Below are positions 47,943 through 56,894 of a DNA stretch of 64,000 nt, piece by piece; positions within the stretch are counted from its first letter, which is position 1; each line of letters begins with the position of its first letter. The translations under genes were made by a program, and so were the position numbers. Source of the DNA: Arthrobacter sp. B1I2 (GTDB lineage: Bacteria > Actinomycetota > Actinomycetes > Actinomycetales > Micrococcaceae); contig NZ_JAUSYC010000001.1 in the NCBI RefSeq assembly GCF_030816485.1, positions 2,356,001-2,420,000 of the forward strand. The letters are read 5' to 3'. A model generated the notes under the pieces. It saw only the letters and a program-made list of their open reading frames with translations, was not told where the DNA came from and did no database searches.

Positions 47943-48812
47943 GTGTGGAAAACAGCCCTCAAGCCCCGATGGATCGCAGGCTTTATCTTCGCGATCGCAC
48001 TCTCCGGGGTCTTCGTGCTGCTGAGCCAGTGGCAGTTCGGCCGCTCCACCCAACCCGAGGTGCCGGTCAATCCGGCCACTGAAGAAGTGCAGCCGCTGAT
48101 CAATACGCTCCAGCCGGGTGAGTTTTTCCACGGCAGCGTCGCAGACCAGATGGTCACAGCCCAGGGCACCTACAGTCCGGACAAGCAGGTCCTGGTTCCG
48201 GGCCGGCTCCATGACGGAAAGAGCGGCTACTGGGTGGTTTCGGCTTTTGCCGTCAACGGCGCCCCCGTGCTGACCGGCGCAGCCGCGTCACCGCAGACCT
48301 GGATCCCGGTGGCACGCGGGTGGGTGGCGGAACCCCAGGACGCGGCAGCACCGCCGTCGGGCCTGGTTGAACTGACCGGACGCCTGCTGCCGTCCGAAGC
48401 CCCGGTGGCCGGGAAGGCGCCCAGGCCGGGGGAGGCCTCGGCGGTTTCCGTGGCCGAGCTCATCAACTACTGGGAGGTGAGCAGCTACCCGGGCTTCATG
48501 TCGGCCACCGCGGAGGTGGTGGGCGGCCAGGACGTCAGCGCCGCAGCGGTGCCCGGAAACCTCCTCCCTCTGGACATCGGCCCGCAGCCGCCGGCACAGC
48601 GCATCAACTGGCTCAACCTCTTCTACTCCATTGAGTGGGTGGTCTTCGCCGGCTTCGCGCTCTTTATCTGGTGGCGCCTGGTCAAGGACGACTACCACCG
48701 GGACCTTGAGGAGGCCCTCGATGAGGCCGAAAATTCCGCCGGCGACGAGCGGCACGAAACGCACCAGCCTCCACAGCAGCCTGAACAGCACCAGCAGAAG
48801 GTACAGCCATGA
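47943..48812 (+). CDS. SURF1 family cytochrome oxidase assembly protein
   Basis: This protein of 289 residues has an N-terminal transmembrane helix WIAGFIFAIALSGVFVLLSQWQFGRS near 9-34, an extracytoplasmic domain with VLVPGRLHDGKSGYWVVSAF and IPVARGWVAEPQDA, and a C-terminal helix IEWVVFAGFALFIWWRLVKDDY near 222-243. This is the SURF1/Shy1 layout for cytochrome c oxidase assembly. An acidic then Gln/His-rich tail follows. It overlaps the next gene by four bases (ATGA). Confidence 0.9.
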   Translation: MWKTALKPRWIAGFIFAIALSGVFVLLSQWQFGRSTQPEVPVNPATEEVQPLINTLQPGEFFHGSVADQMVTAQGTYSPDKQVLVPGRLHDGKSGYWVVSAFAVNGAPVLTGAAASPQTWIPVARGWVAEPQDAAAPPSGLVELTGRLLPSEAPVAGKAPRPGEASAVSVAELINYWEVSSYPGFMSATAEVVGGQDVSAAAVPGNLLPLDIGPQPPAQRINWLNLFYSIEWVVFAGFALFIWWRLVKDDYHRDLEEALDEAENSAGDERHETHQPPQQPEQHQQKVQP

Positions 48813-49318
48813 TTGATCCGAAACCGGCCACCCCGTCAGCCCCGGCCCCCGGCGGCAAGACTGCCGGCAAGAAGCGCCGCTTTGGCGGCACCGAGGCACA
48901 GATCCGGTCCGCCCTGAAGTTCTACAAGGTCATGGCCTATCTCACAGGCACCATGCTGCTGCTGCTGTGCGCCGAGCTCGTGGCCCGGTACGGCTTCGGG
49001 CAGTACCTGTTCGCGGGCGGCACCAACGCCGTCACCGGCCAGCCGTTCGGCTTCGGGTTCGCTGACGCCGAGCCGCCGGGAGTGCTAAACGGCGTGAACG
49101 TCTCCGTCACAGTGCTGATCGTGCACGGCTGGATGTACGTGGTCTACCTGATCTCCAACTTCCGGTTGTGGTCCCTGATGCGCTGGCCCTTCCTGAAGCT
49201 GGTCCTGCTGGCCCTCGGCGGTGTGGTGCCGTTCCTGTCCTTCAGCGTCGAAAAGAAGTTCCACGCTGAGGTGGAGGCCGAGCTGGCCGCCAACCCGCAG
49301 GCGCCGCAGCGCTACTGA
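48809..49318 (+). CDS. DUF3817 domain membrane protein
   Basis: This protein of 169 residues has a basic N-terminus and a DUF3817 core with three helices: YLTGTMLLLLCAELVARY near 47, VNVSVTVLIVHGWMYVVYLISNF near 93, and FLKLVLLALGGVVPFLSFSVEKKFHAE near 129. The family is of unknown function. Coupling to the SURF1 gene suggests a link to respiration or membrane assembly. A Pro/Ala/Lys-rich first 30 residues is not part of the domain. Confidence 0.85.
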   Translation: MIDPKPATPSAPAPGGKTAGKKRRFGGTEAQIRSALKFYKVMAYLTGTMLLLLCAELVARYGFGQYLFAGGTNAVTGQPFGFGFADAEPPGVLNGVNVSVTVLIVHGWMYVVYLISNFRLWSLMRWPFLKLVLLALGGVVPFLSFSVEKKFHAEVEAELAANPQAPQRY

Positions 49319-49418
49319 TCCGTTTCGGCGTGCGGGCCTCCCTGCCAGCGACCCGCCGTCGAACGTCTGCTCCGTCACAGCGCGGCGTCCCAAGATGCGC
49401 CGGTGCAACGGCGCCAAG

Positions 49419-49424
49419 TAGGCT
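49419..49424 (+). promoter_or_regulatory. -10 box TAGGCT of guaA (leaderless)
   Basis: TAGGCT is followed by 6 nt and then GTG 49431. Confidence 0.55.
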
Positions 49425-49430
49425 ATTACG

Positions 49431-51020
49431 GTGACTACTCCCACTGCATCCCAGACTTCCCAGAAGCCGGTGCTGGTTGTTGATTACGGTGCCCAGTACG
49501 CGCAGCTGATTGCCCGCCGCGTCCGGGAAGCGAATGTGTATTCGGAAGTGGTTCCGCATACCTACTCCACCGAGCAGCTCCTGGCCAAGAATCCTGCCGC
49601 CATCATCCTGTCCGGCGGCCCTTCCAGCGTTTATGCCGACGGCGCCCCGAGCGTGGGTGCCGACCTTTTCGAAGCCGGCGTCCCCGTCTTTGGCATCTGC
49701 TACGGATTCCAGGCCATGGCCAACGCCCTGGGCGGCAAGGTGGACAAGACCGGCCTGCGGGAGTACGGATCCACGGAAACCACCATCCTGGGTGACGGCC
49801 GCTCGGTGCTTGAGGGCATGCCGCAGCACCAGAAGACCTGGATGAGCCACGGCGACTCCGTGCACGAGGCACCTGCCGGCTTCGATGTCCTGGCCACGAC
49901 GGCCGGCGCGGAAGTTGCGGCGTTCGCCAATGAGGAAAAGTGCCTGTACGGCGTGCAGTGGCACCCCGAGGTCAAGCACTCCGCCTACGGCCAGCAGGTC
50001 CTGGAGAACTTCCTCTTCAAGGGCGCCAAGCTGGAGCCCAACTGGACCACCGGCAACATCCTTGAAGAGCAGGTGGAGCGCATCCGCCAGCAGGTGGGGG
50101 ATGCCCGGGTCATCTGCGGCCTCTCCGGCGGCGTGGATTCGGCCGTGGCGGCAGCCCTGGTCCAGCGCGCTGTGGGCGATCAGCTCACCTGCGTGTTCGT
50201 GGACCACGGACTGCTGCGTGAAGGCGAAGCGGAGCAGGTGGAACGCGACTTCGTGGCCGCCACCGGCGTCAAGCTGTACGTCGCAAACGAACAGGAACGC
50301 TTCCTGTCCGCGCTGGCCGGCGTCAGCGATCCGGAAACCAAGCGCAAGATCATCGGCCGCGAATTCATCCGCGCCTTTGAAGAAGCCGAACTGGCCATTA
50401 TCGCCGAGGCCGCTGCCCACGGCGAGAAGATCAAGTTCCTGGTCCAGGGCACCCTGTACCCGGACGTCGTCGAATCCGGCGGCGGCGAAGGTGCGGCGAA
50501 CATCAAGAGCCACCACAACGTGGGCGGCCTGCCGGAGGACCTGCAGTTCGAGCTCGTTGAGCCGCTGCGTGCCCTGTTCAAGGACGAGGTCCGCGCCGTG
50601 GGCGCCCAGCTGGGCCTGCCGCAGGAGATCGTCGGCCGCCAGCCGTTCCCCGGCCCCGGCCTGGGCATCCGGATCGTCGGCGAGGTGACCAAGGAGCGGC
50701 TGGATCTGCTGCGCAAGGCAGACGCCATCGCCCGCGCCGAACTCACCGCCGCCGGACTGGACAACGAGGTATGGCAGATGCCCGTGGTCCTGCTGGCGGA
50801 TGTCCGCAGCGTAGGAGTCATGGGCGACGGCCGCACCTATGGCCACCCCATCGTGCTTCGTCCCGTCTCCTCGGAGGACGCCATGACAGCCGACTGGTCG
50901 CGCCTGCCCTACGACCTCCTGGGGCGGATTTCCAGCCGCATCACCAACGAAGTGGAAGGCGTCAACCGCGTGGTGCTGGACGTTACCAGCAAGCCGCCGG
51001 GAACCATCGAATGGGAATAG
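49431..51020 (+). CDS. guaA: GMP synthase, glutamine-hydrolysing
   Basis: This enzyme of 529 residues converts XMP to GMP. The N-terminal class I amidotransferase domain has [20 protein letters not shown], the nucleophile in [12 protein letters not shown] (Cys90) and QWHPEVKHS with the catalytic His and Glu. The PP-loop ATPase starts at [17 protein letters not shown] near 230. The dimerisation domain ends with [18 protein letters not shown], the diagnostic GuaA C-terminus. It completes guanine nucleotide synthesis with guaB. Confidence 0.97.
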   Translation: MTTPTASQTSQKPVLVVDYGAQYAQLIARRVREANVYSEVVPHTYSTEQLLAKNPAAIILSGGPSSVYADGAPSVGADLFEAGVPVFGICYGFQAMANALGGKVDKTGLREYGSTETTILGDGRSVLEGMPQHQKTWMSHGDSVHEAPAGFDVLATTAGAEVAAFANEEKCLYGVQWHPEVKHSAYGQQVLENFLFKGAKLEPNWTTGNILEEQVERIRQQVGDARVICGLSGGVDSAVAAALVQRAVGDQLTCVFVDHGLLREGEAEQVERDFVAATGVKLYVANEQERFLSALAGVSDPETKRKIIGREFIRAFEEAELAIIAEAAAHGEKIKFLVQGTLYPDVVESGGGEGAANIKSHHNVGGLPEDLQFELVEPLRALFKDEVRAVGAQLGLPQEIVGRQPFPGPGLGIRIVGEVTKERLDLLRKADAIARAELTAAGLDNEVWQMPVVLLADVRSVGVMGDGRTYGHPIVLRPVSSEDAMTADWSRLPYDLLGRISSRITNEVEGVNRVVLDVTSKPPGTIEWE

Positions 51021-51027
51021 CATCCTA

Positions 51028-51067
51028 AGTGGCCGGCCTCCGGAAGCGGGGGCCGGCCGCTGCTTTT
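51028..51067 (+). terminator. Terminator after guaA
   Basis: An 11-bp stem (51028-51038 with 51051-51061, one G-T pair) has a 12-nt loop and is followed by GCTTTT. Confidence 0.75.
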
Positions 51068-51135
51068 CCCGGATGAATCCTCCGCAATTTCCCTGCTCCA
51101 GTGTTGCGGTCTCTCAAGTCCGGGGCCGAAGCGGC

Positions 51136-51141
51136 TACTCT
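51136..51141 (+). promoter_or_regulatory. -10 box TACTCT of the helicase-like gene (leaderless)
   Basis: TACTCT is followed by 7 nt and then ATG 51149. It argues against an in-frame upstream start at 51101. Confidence 0.5.
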
Positions 51142-51148
51142 CGAATCT

Positions 51149-54100
51149 ATGCCGGTATGGTCCAGGACGTCACGTGCAAACGCAGAAAAGAAGGCAGAAG
51201 TGTCAGTTGGTCAAGGCCACCCGGAAGGCTCGGAAGAGCTTCGTAAATGGCTGTCCGGGCTTAAACCCGTTACCGGTGCGGACACGATGCTGCGCTTTAC
51301 CAAGACGCCGGAAGGTTCCATCGACCTTACCTCCGCCCACCCCTCAGGTTTGGCCCAGCTCATGGCCGGGCGCCGCACGCGCCTGTCCACGCTGATCCGT
51401 GACCGGCAGCAGTACGTGGTGGCGGCCAGGGCTTCGCGCAACATCCGGTCCAAGATTTTTGAGCTCGCCAACGACCGCGGCATCGACGCCGGGTACCTGT
51501 CCGCGGGCACTGTGGTGTGGACGTCCGCCGTCGGGGGCAAACCCCAGCGGGTGTCAGCCCCGGTCATGCTGACCGCCATCTCCCTCACGGTGCGCCCGGG
51601 CGAGGATGACTTCGAACTGCAGCTCACCGAGCAGGCGCACATCAACCCCGCTTTGGTGCGGCATCTGAAGAACATCCACGGCATCGTCTTCGACGTCAAC
51701 GCTGTGACCCGCCTCGCCTACAGCACTGCCCGGTTCGACCCCCAGCCCGTGCTGGACCGGCTGGCGACCCTCATCCGGCCCATCCACGGAGCGGAAACCC
51801 AGCACAACCTGCTCGTTTCCACCTTTGCCGACCTCTCCGGCAACCTCGACGACCCATGGATCAACGACTCCCATCCCGTTGTGTCCGCCCTGGCCACTGC
51901 CGCCGGCGGCGAAGTGGTGGACGTCGAGGAACCGGACCCCTCCCGTTTCCCGCCTCTGGACAACAGGCATCCCAAGGACGAGCTGCTGCTGCTGGATGCG
52001 GACACTGACCAGCAGTACGTCGTCGATGCGGCCCGCGCCGGAGACTCCCTGGTGGTCAGCAGCCCGCCCGGCACCGGGCAGACCCAGACGGCTATCAACA
52101 CCATCGGTGCCTTGGTGGATGCCGGTAAGACCGTGCTGGTGGTGGGCGACCGCCGCGCCAGCCTGAATGAGGTCTCCGGGCACCTCGAGTCGCTGGGGCT
52201 GGAGTCCATCCTGTTCCAGCTTTCCGGAAACGTCAGCGCGCAGCAGCTGAAGGGCCAGCTGGTCCGGGCCATCGTGCGAAACGAAAAGTCGCTGGAACCG
52301 CAGCTTGGGAACCTCCACAACACCCTGATCGAACACCGGCACGCGCTCATGGACCACGTGGCGTCGCTCCACAACGTCCGCGATCGTTGGGGCTGCTCGC
52401 CCTACCAGGCCATGCAGTCGCTCGCCGAGCTCACCTCCATCCACCCGGCACCCGCCACCACGGTCAGGCTCAAGCGAAGCGTGCTGGACAGCATCCGGGA
52501 CCGCGAGGAACTGGCGGGCAGGCTCCGGCGCGCCGCGGAACTGGGCAGCTTCAGCAAGGCCGCCACAACCAGCCCGTGGCACGGGGCCCGGCTGTTGACC
52601 CGCAAGGAAACCGAGGAAGCCCAGGACCTGGTCCGCTCCGTCGCCAAGAGCCTCCCGGTACTGCGCGACCGCATGGACGCCGTTGCCGAGCACGCCGAAA
52701 TCCGTCTCGGTGAATCCTTTGCCGAGTGGGGTGAGCAGCTGGAACTGCTGGTCGCCGTCCGCGAAAGCCTCGACAAATTCACCCCGGACATCTTTGACCG
52801 GCCCGTGACGGACCTGATTTCCGCCACGGCGCCGTCCGCCTGGCGGCGTGAGCGCGGCATCGAGCTGACCGCAATGCAGCGATCCAGGCTGCGCCGGGTG
52901 GCCAAGGAATATGTCCGTCCGGGCGTCCACATCGCGGACCTGCACTCGTCCCTGGTGCTGGTCCAGGAACAGCGCGCCCTGTGGGCAGGCTACGCCACCA
53001 CGCAGCGGCACCCCGCCGTTCCGTCCGGCCTGGCCGAAATGAACGCCATGTACCGGTCCCTGGACCGTGAGCTGGCACAGCTGGGCGAGGCGCTGCGGCA
53101 CACTGCAGACGGCGGGTCGCTCTCCAGCGTTCCCTATGCGCAGCTGATGGAACGCCTGGAGCGCCTGGTGGCGGACACCGATACGCTCAAGACCCTGCCC
53201 GAACGCACCCTCCTCATCGAGAACATGCGCGAACATGGCCTGGGCGAGCTCCTTGCCGACCTCGCCGAGCGCGAAGTCCCGGAGGGATCTGTTGCGGCCG
53301 AACTGGAGCTGGCCTGGTGGCAGTCCGCGCTTGAGGCCATGATCAGCGGTGATGACTACCTGGCCATGTCCGACGGCGACGCCCTGCGCCAGCTTGAAGC
53401 AGAATACCGGCTGGCGGACAACGCACACATCGCCAGCGGCGCCGCCCGGCTGCGGTGGGACCTGGCGGAGCGGTGGCGCACAGCCGTCGCTGCCCAGCCC
53501 CGCCAGGCCGATCTCCTGCGCAGTTTGCTCAAGGACGGCAGGGTCTCCCTGCCGGCCCTGACAGCACAAGCTCCCGAACTGATCGGCACACTGGTTCCCG
53601 TCTGGTCTGTCAGCCCGTACCTGATGACGGGCCTGCTTCCGGCCGAACAGCACTTCGACGCCGTCGTGATCCTCGACGCCGAAGCCACGTCCCTGCAGGC
53701 GGTCCTGCCTTCGATCGCCCGTGCCCGGCAGGTCATTGCCTTCGGCGACTCGCGCATCGCTACCCCGCGGACCTTCACCGTGGGTGTGGAGCGGCTGGCA
53801 CCCGGGGAGTCGGCCCACCAGCGCGTGGAGAGTGCCTTCACCGCACTTTCCGCTGTGCTGCCGGTATGGCGGCTCAACGTGGTGTACCGGGCGGTGGACG
53901 AGGACCTGGTCCTTCAGCTGAGCAAGAACTTTTACGACGGCGGCCTGCGCCGGCTGCCCGAAGGCCAGTCGGCCACGGGGCTGGACAGGGCCCTGCTGGT
54001 GGAATACCTTCCGGACGGCACCGGCCTTCCCAGTGCCGACCACGAGGGCGTGGAATCCGTGGTTGCGGAGGTCAACCGGGTGGTGGAACTGGTCTTCGAG

Positions 54101-55552
54101 CACGCCCGCCTGCGTCCGCGCACTTCACTGGCGGTGGTCACGGCCAGCCTGCGGCACGCCGCCAGGATTGGCGAGTCAATCAGGCTTCACCTGTCCAATC
54201 AGCCCGGCCTGGCCGGTTTCTTTGGCGCCGGCCCGGAGTCCTTCCGGGTGGTGGACCTCGAACGTGCCCAGGGCCTGGTCCGCGACCACGTCATTTTCTC
54301 GCCGGGTTTCGGGCGGACCCCGCATGGCAGGGCACTCCACAACTTCGGGCCGCTGTCCGCTGAGGGCGGCCGGGAGAAATTCGCCCTGGCCATGACCCGG
54401 GCGCGGCGTTCCCTGCACGTGCTCACCTGCTTCCGTCCCGAGGACCTGGACCGCACCCGGCTCACCCACGGGGCAGTGGATCTCTACACGCTGCTCGACC
54501 GGGAAATTTCCGGCAACACGGACCTCGGCACTCCCGCGTCCCGTGCCGCCGCCAGCGAGCAGGCGCTCGGAGCGGACCCCCTGGTGGCAGACCTGGGGGA
54601 CCGGCTGCGTGCGCGCGGCGCAAGGGTCTGGCACCAGTACGACGGCGCAATCGACGTTGTTGCCGCGGCGGACCCCCTGAACACCATGGGCCAGGACGAC
54701 GCGGATCTCCCGCGGCCGGTGGCCATCGAGTCCGACGGCACGGGGCAATACCGCACCATGAGCGTCCGCGAACGCAGCCGGCTGCGCCCGCAACTGCTTG
54801 AACGCCTGGGCTGGCGGTACATGCCGCTGTGGACCATCGAGGTTTTCACCGACCCCTCATCCTGCGCCGACCGCATTGCCGGGTACCTGGGCCTTGAAAA
54901 GATGGTGCTGCCGGCCCGGAGCGCGTCGTCCGCCGGGTTCCTTGACGACGATTTCAATCACGATCTGCATGGGATCGACGAACCGCCTGCCGGTGTTTCC
55001 TACCTGCCCCGGGACGCCGGCGGGCACCGAAACAGCGATGGCGGGAACCGCCGTCAGGACGACGGTGGAAACCGGCAGGGGGCTGGGGAAGACGTCTCCG
55101 GTTCCGGCTCAAGCCACAACAGTGCGGGCCACAACAGCACGAACGATGACCCCACGGGCCAGAACAGCACAGGCCAGAACAGCACGGGCCAGAACAGCAC
55201 GGGCCAGAACAGCACAGGCCAGGACGGCCAGGGCAGGCGGGCCGGTGCCCCCGCCACCAAGGAAGCGGCTCCCACGACTGCCGATAACAGCCCGGAGGAA
55301 GACAGGCCCGAGGAAGATATGCGCCCGAACGACAACATGGACGAGAACAGGAACGGGAAGCTGGAACCCGGAACCGAGGGGGCCGATTCTGCGGACTCCA
55401 CGGCACCTGCCCCGGCTGCCCGGCCCGCTACAGGTGGTACCGAAGAGCTCCTCCCGAGCAAGGCGGCGGAAGACGACGCCCGCAGTTGGGGCGATCGGGA
55501 CGAGAACCACGACAACTGGTTGAAGGAACAGAAGCCGCCGCACTGGGGCTGA
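51149..55552 (+). CDS. Large UPF1/AAA_11-like SF1 helicase relative with degenerate ATPase motifs and C-terminal nuclease-like domain
   Basis: This is a protein of 1467 residues. An N-terminal domain of ~280 residues precedes a helicase-like core. The Walker A region reads SSPPGTGQTQTAIN (near 308), with Gln for the catalytic Lys. The Walker B region reads VVILDAEATSLQ (near 838), with DA for DE, followed by VIAFGDSRIATP; the late motif KFALAMTRARRSLHVL is kept. Near residues 1150-1265 lies a sequence like MTES_1575 PD-(D/E)XK nucleases: RLRARGARVWHQYDGAIDVV, VAIESDGTGQY and RLRPQLLERLGWRY. A disordered tail has TGQNS repeats and an acidic end. ATP hydrolysis is doubtful; a nucleic-acid or defence role is an inference. 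Confidence 0.78.
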   Translation: MPVWSRTSRANAEKKAEVSVGQGHPEGSEELRKWLSGLKPVTGADTMLRFTKTPEGSIDLTSAHPSGLAQLMAGRRTRLSTLIRDRQQYVVAARASRNIRSKIFELANDRGIDAGYLSAGTVVWTSAVGGKPQRVSAPVMLTAISLTVRPGEDDFELQLTEQAHINPALVRHLKNIHGIVFDVNAVTRLAYSTARFDPQPVLDRLATLIRPIHGAETQHNLLVSTFADLSGNLDDPWINDSHPVVSALATAAGGEVVDVEEPDPSRFPPLDNRHPKDELLLLDADTDQQYVVDAARAGDSLVVSSPPGTGQTQTAINTIGALVDAGKTVLVVGDRRASLNEVSGHLESLGLESILFQLSGNVSAQQLKGQLVRAIVRNEKSLEPQLGNLHNTLIEHRHALMDHVASLHNVRDRWGCSPYQAMQSLAELTSIHPAPATTVRLKRSVLDSIRDREELAGRLRRAAELGSFSKAATTSPWHGARLLTRKETEEAQDLVRSVAKSLPVLRDRMDAVAEHAEIRLGESFAEWGEQLELLVAVRESLDKFTPDIFDRPVTDLISATAPSAWRRERGIELTAMQRSRLRRVAKEYVRPGVHIADLHSSLVLVQEQRALWAGYATTQRHPAVPSGLAEMNAMYRSLDRELAQLGEALRHTADGGSLSSVPYAQLMERLERLVADTDTLKTLPERTLLIENMREHGLGELLADLAEREVPEGSVAAELELAWWQSALEAMISGDDYLAMSDGDALRQLEAEYRLADNAHIASGAARLRWDLAERWRTAVAAQPRQADLLRSLLKDGRVSLPALTAQAPELIGTLVPVWSVSPYLMTGLLPAEQHFDAVVILDAEATSLQAVLPSIARARQVIAFGDSRIATPRTFTVGVERLAPGESAHQRVESAFTALSAVLPVWRLNVVYRAVDEDLVLQLSKNFYDGGLRRLPEGQSATGLDRALLVEYLPDGTGLPSADHEGVESVVAEVNRVVELVFEHARLRPRTSLAVVTASLRHAARIGESIRLHLSNQPGLAGFFGAGPESFRVVDLERAQGLVRDHVIFSPGFGRTPHGRALHNFGPLSAEGGREKFALAMTRARRSLHVLTCFRPEDLDRTRLTHGAVDLYTLLDREISGNTDLGTPASRAAASEQALGADPLVADLGDRLRARGARVWHQYDGAIDVVAAADPLNTMGQDDADLPRPVAIESDGTGQYRTMSVRERSRLRPQLLERLGWRYMPLWTIEVFTDPSSCADRIAGYLGLEKMVLPARSASSAGFLDDDFNHDLHGIDEPPAGVSYLPRDAGGHRNSDGGNRRQDDGGNRQGAGEDVSGSGSSHNSAGHNSTNDDPTGQNSTGQNSTGQNSTGQNSTGQDGQGRRAGAPATKEAAPTTADNSPEEDRPEEDMRPNDNMDENRNGKLEPGTEGADSADSTAPAPAARPATGGTEELLPSKAAEDDARSWGDRDENHDNWLKEQKPPHWG
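55154..55228 (+). repeat. Five tandem 15-bp units encoding TGQNS
   Basis: Units of ACGGGCCAGAACAGC start at 55154, 55169, 55184, 55199 and 55214, the last one degenerate. They encode TGQNS four times and then TGQDG. Diverged units (HNSAG, HNSTN) precede them. The repeat lies in the disordered tail of the helicase-like protein. Confidence 0.92.
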
Positions 55553-55654
55553 CCGCCGCCGGGCCGAATCGGCCCTGCCCCGGGTCGATGCGCCGGGGTT
55601 AGTGCCTGGGACTAGCGGCGCCGGCATTTGTGCCCTACGGCTTGTGCCCGCGGG

Positions 55655-56398
55655 TTAGGGCGGCCCGACCAGGACGAAGAACAGTTTGCCCTCGGTGGAG
55701 GCTCCGGCCAGGCGTGAGGATTGTTCGGCGTTGGCTGCCACCACGATCAGGCCGTCTGTCTCCGTGGTACCCAGCCACTGTCCGCTCTGCGCGCCCTTGT
55801 TCGAGGTCCACAGCACCGGGACGGCAGACGCCAGCACTTCAGAGGGGCCCTGCTGGTCGAATCCATTGGCGGATGTCAGCACCACATTGACCAACTGGCC
55901 GGGGGAGACCAGCTGGATGGATGAGGCATCTGCCATCCGCAGTGGAACCGCGGCCGAACCGGGAGGTGTGCCCGCCAGAAGCCCGGGGCCCAGCAGCTGC
56001 GCGTCGGTAAGGAGCTGGCCCTTGCGCAGCGGCGCGGCCAACTGCTTGCCTGCCGCTGCGGCGCCTTCCCGGAGAAAGCCATCGGCCACCATCCCGGGCG
56101 GCACTTGCACGCGGGCCAGATCTGCTTCGGTCACCGCAGTTCCGGCGGGCAGGTCCCGTGCAGCGGCCAGGGCGGTGACGGTGGACAGTGGGGCAGGAGT
56201 GATCTGCTGGACGGTAATGGCCGCAGCCGCACTTAGAAGCAAGGCCGCGGCGAGGCGGCGGTTCCGGCTTAACCAGCCGGCAACCCGGAGGCGCAGGGGA
56301 CGCTTTCCGGGGCGGCGGCCAACCTTGCGGGTACTGCTGGCACTTCGGAAATTCGTGGGAAACCGAAGGCCATCGCGGCGGCGGGGAAGTATGGGCAT
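55655..56398 (-). CDS. SAF domain protein (CpaB/RcpC-like)
   Basis: This protein of 247 residues has a very basic N-terminus (first 45 residues), one transmembrane helix LAAALLLSAAAAITVQQI near 49-66, then a SAF domain: VTALAAARDLPAGTAVTEADLARVQVPPGM and AGKQLAAPLRKGQLLTDAQL. The rest resembles the CpaB/RcpC Flp pilus assembly region (LVSPGQLVNVVLTS). No pilus genes are nearby, so it may be a free-standing envelope protein. It lies downstream of the FmdB gene on the same strand, with its own leaderless-type promoter. Confidence 0.78.
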   Translation of the reverse strand: MPILPRRRDGLRFPTNFRSASSTRKVGRRPGKRPLRLRVAGWLSRNRRLAAALLLSAAAAITVQQITPAPLSTVTALAAARDLPAGTAVTEADLARVQVPPGMVADGFLREGAAAAGKQLAAPLRKGQLLTDAQLLGPGLLAGTPPGSAAVPLRMADASSIQLVSPGQLVNVVLTSANGFDQQGPSEVLASAVPVLWTSNKGAQSGQWLGTTETDGLIVVAANAEQSSRLAGASTEGKLFFVLVGPP

Positions 56399-56404
56399 GC
56401 GCCC

Positions 56405-56410
56405 ACGCTA
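56405..56410 (-). promoter_or_regulatory. -10 box TAGCGT of the SAF gene (leaderless)
   Basis: On the minus strand TAGCGT is followed by 6 nt and then ATG 56398. Confidence 0.5.
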
Positions 56411-56510
56411 ATCAAAGCCGACGCGGCTGGGGAGCCAGGACGGCGGCTATGTGGACAAAGGCGTCCGGACGCTGGAACGCGCCGGCCGCCGTCGTAATGA
56501 CCTGGGCTGC

Positions 56511-56783
56511 TTAGCTGGCTGCGGCTGCCGGCGCCGAAGCGGCGGGGGCAGCAGCGGGCGCAGCCGGAGTGGCGGCTGGTGCCGGGGAGACGGCGCTGCC
56601 TTTGGAATCGCGGGAGTCCGTGCGGTAGAAACCTGAACCCTTGAAGACGACGCCGACGCTGTTGAACTTCTTGCGCAACGTGCCCTGGCATTCAGGGCAG
56701 GACGTCAGGCTGCTGTCCGAGAACGACTGGACGATGTCGAAGGCGTGGCCGCAATCCTTGCAGGCGTAAGCATATGTTGGCAC
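56511..56783 (-). CDS. FmdB-family zinc ribbon protein, Ruc-like
   Basis: This protein of 90 residues has an N-terminal zinc ribbon PTYAYACKDCGHAFDIVQSF with a second Cys pair in SLTSCPECQGTLRKKFNSVGVVF, followed by FKGSGFYRTDSRDSKG. The C-terminal ~28 residues are a disordered Ala/Pro tail. It matches the position and layout of M. tuberculosis Rv0991c (Ruc), a redox-regulated chaperone, next to the cyclo-ligase gene. The GTG start follows AGGAGG. A CIRCE operator upstream implies heat-shock control by HrcA, consistent with a chaperone role. Confidence 0.85.
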   Translation of the reverse strand: MPTYAYACKDCGHAFDIVQSFSDSSLTSCPECQGTLRKKFNSVGVVFKGSGFYRTDSRDSKGSAVSPAPAATPAAPAAAPAASAPAAAAS

Positions 56784-56838
56784 TGGTGCTCCTCCTCTTG
56801 GGCAAACGAGAGGTCCCGTGCTGCCATCTGGTAAACCA

Positions 56839-56865
56839 TTAGCAGTCGCAGGGCCTGAGTGCTAA
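56839..56865. promoter_or_regulatory. CIRCE operator upstream of the FmdB/Ruc-like gene
   Basis: TTAGCAGTC, nine bases, GAGTGCTAA: one mismatch to the consensus. It is 56 bp upstream of the GTG at 56783 and downstream of the cyclo-ligase stop, so the zinc ribbon gene has its own HrcA-type promoter. Confidence 0.88.
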
Positions 56866-56894
56866 TTCTATCACTGTGCCCGGGAGCTCCGGGA

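Noticed and set aside
49242..51023. 593-codon minus-strand frame opposite guaA
   Set aside because: Antisense shadow of a complete, diagnostic GMP synthase.
51554..54103. 849-codon open frame on the minus strand inside the helicase-like gene
   Set aside because: The plus-strand frame has helicase and nuclease similarity and normal codon use. The antisense product is compositionally biased and matches nothing.
55154..55228. Tandem repeats considered as a CRISPR array
   Set aside because: The units are directly adjacent 15-mers without spacers and lie in frame inside a gene.
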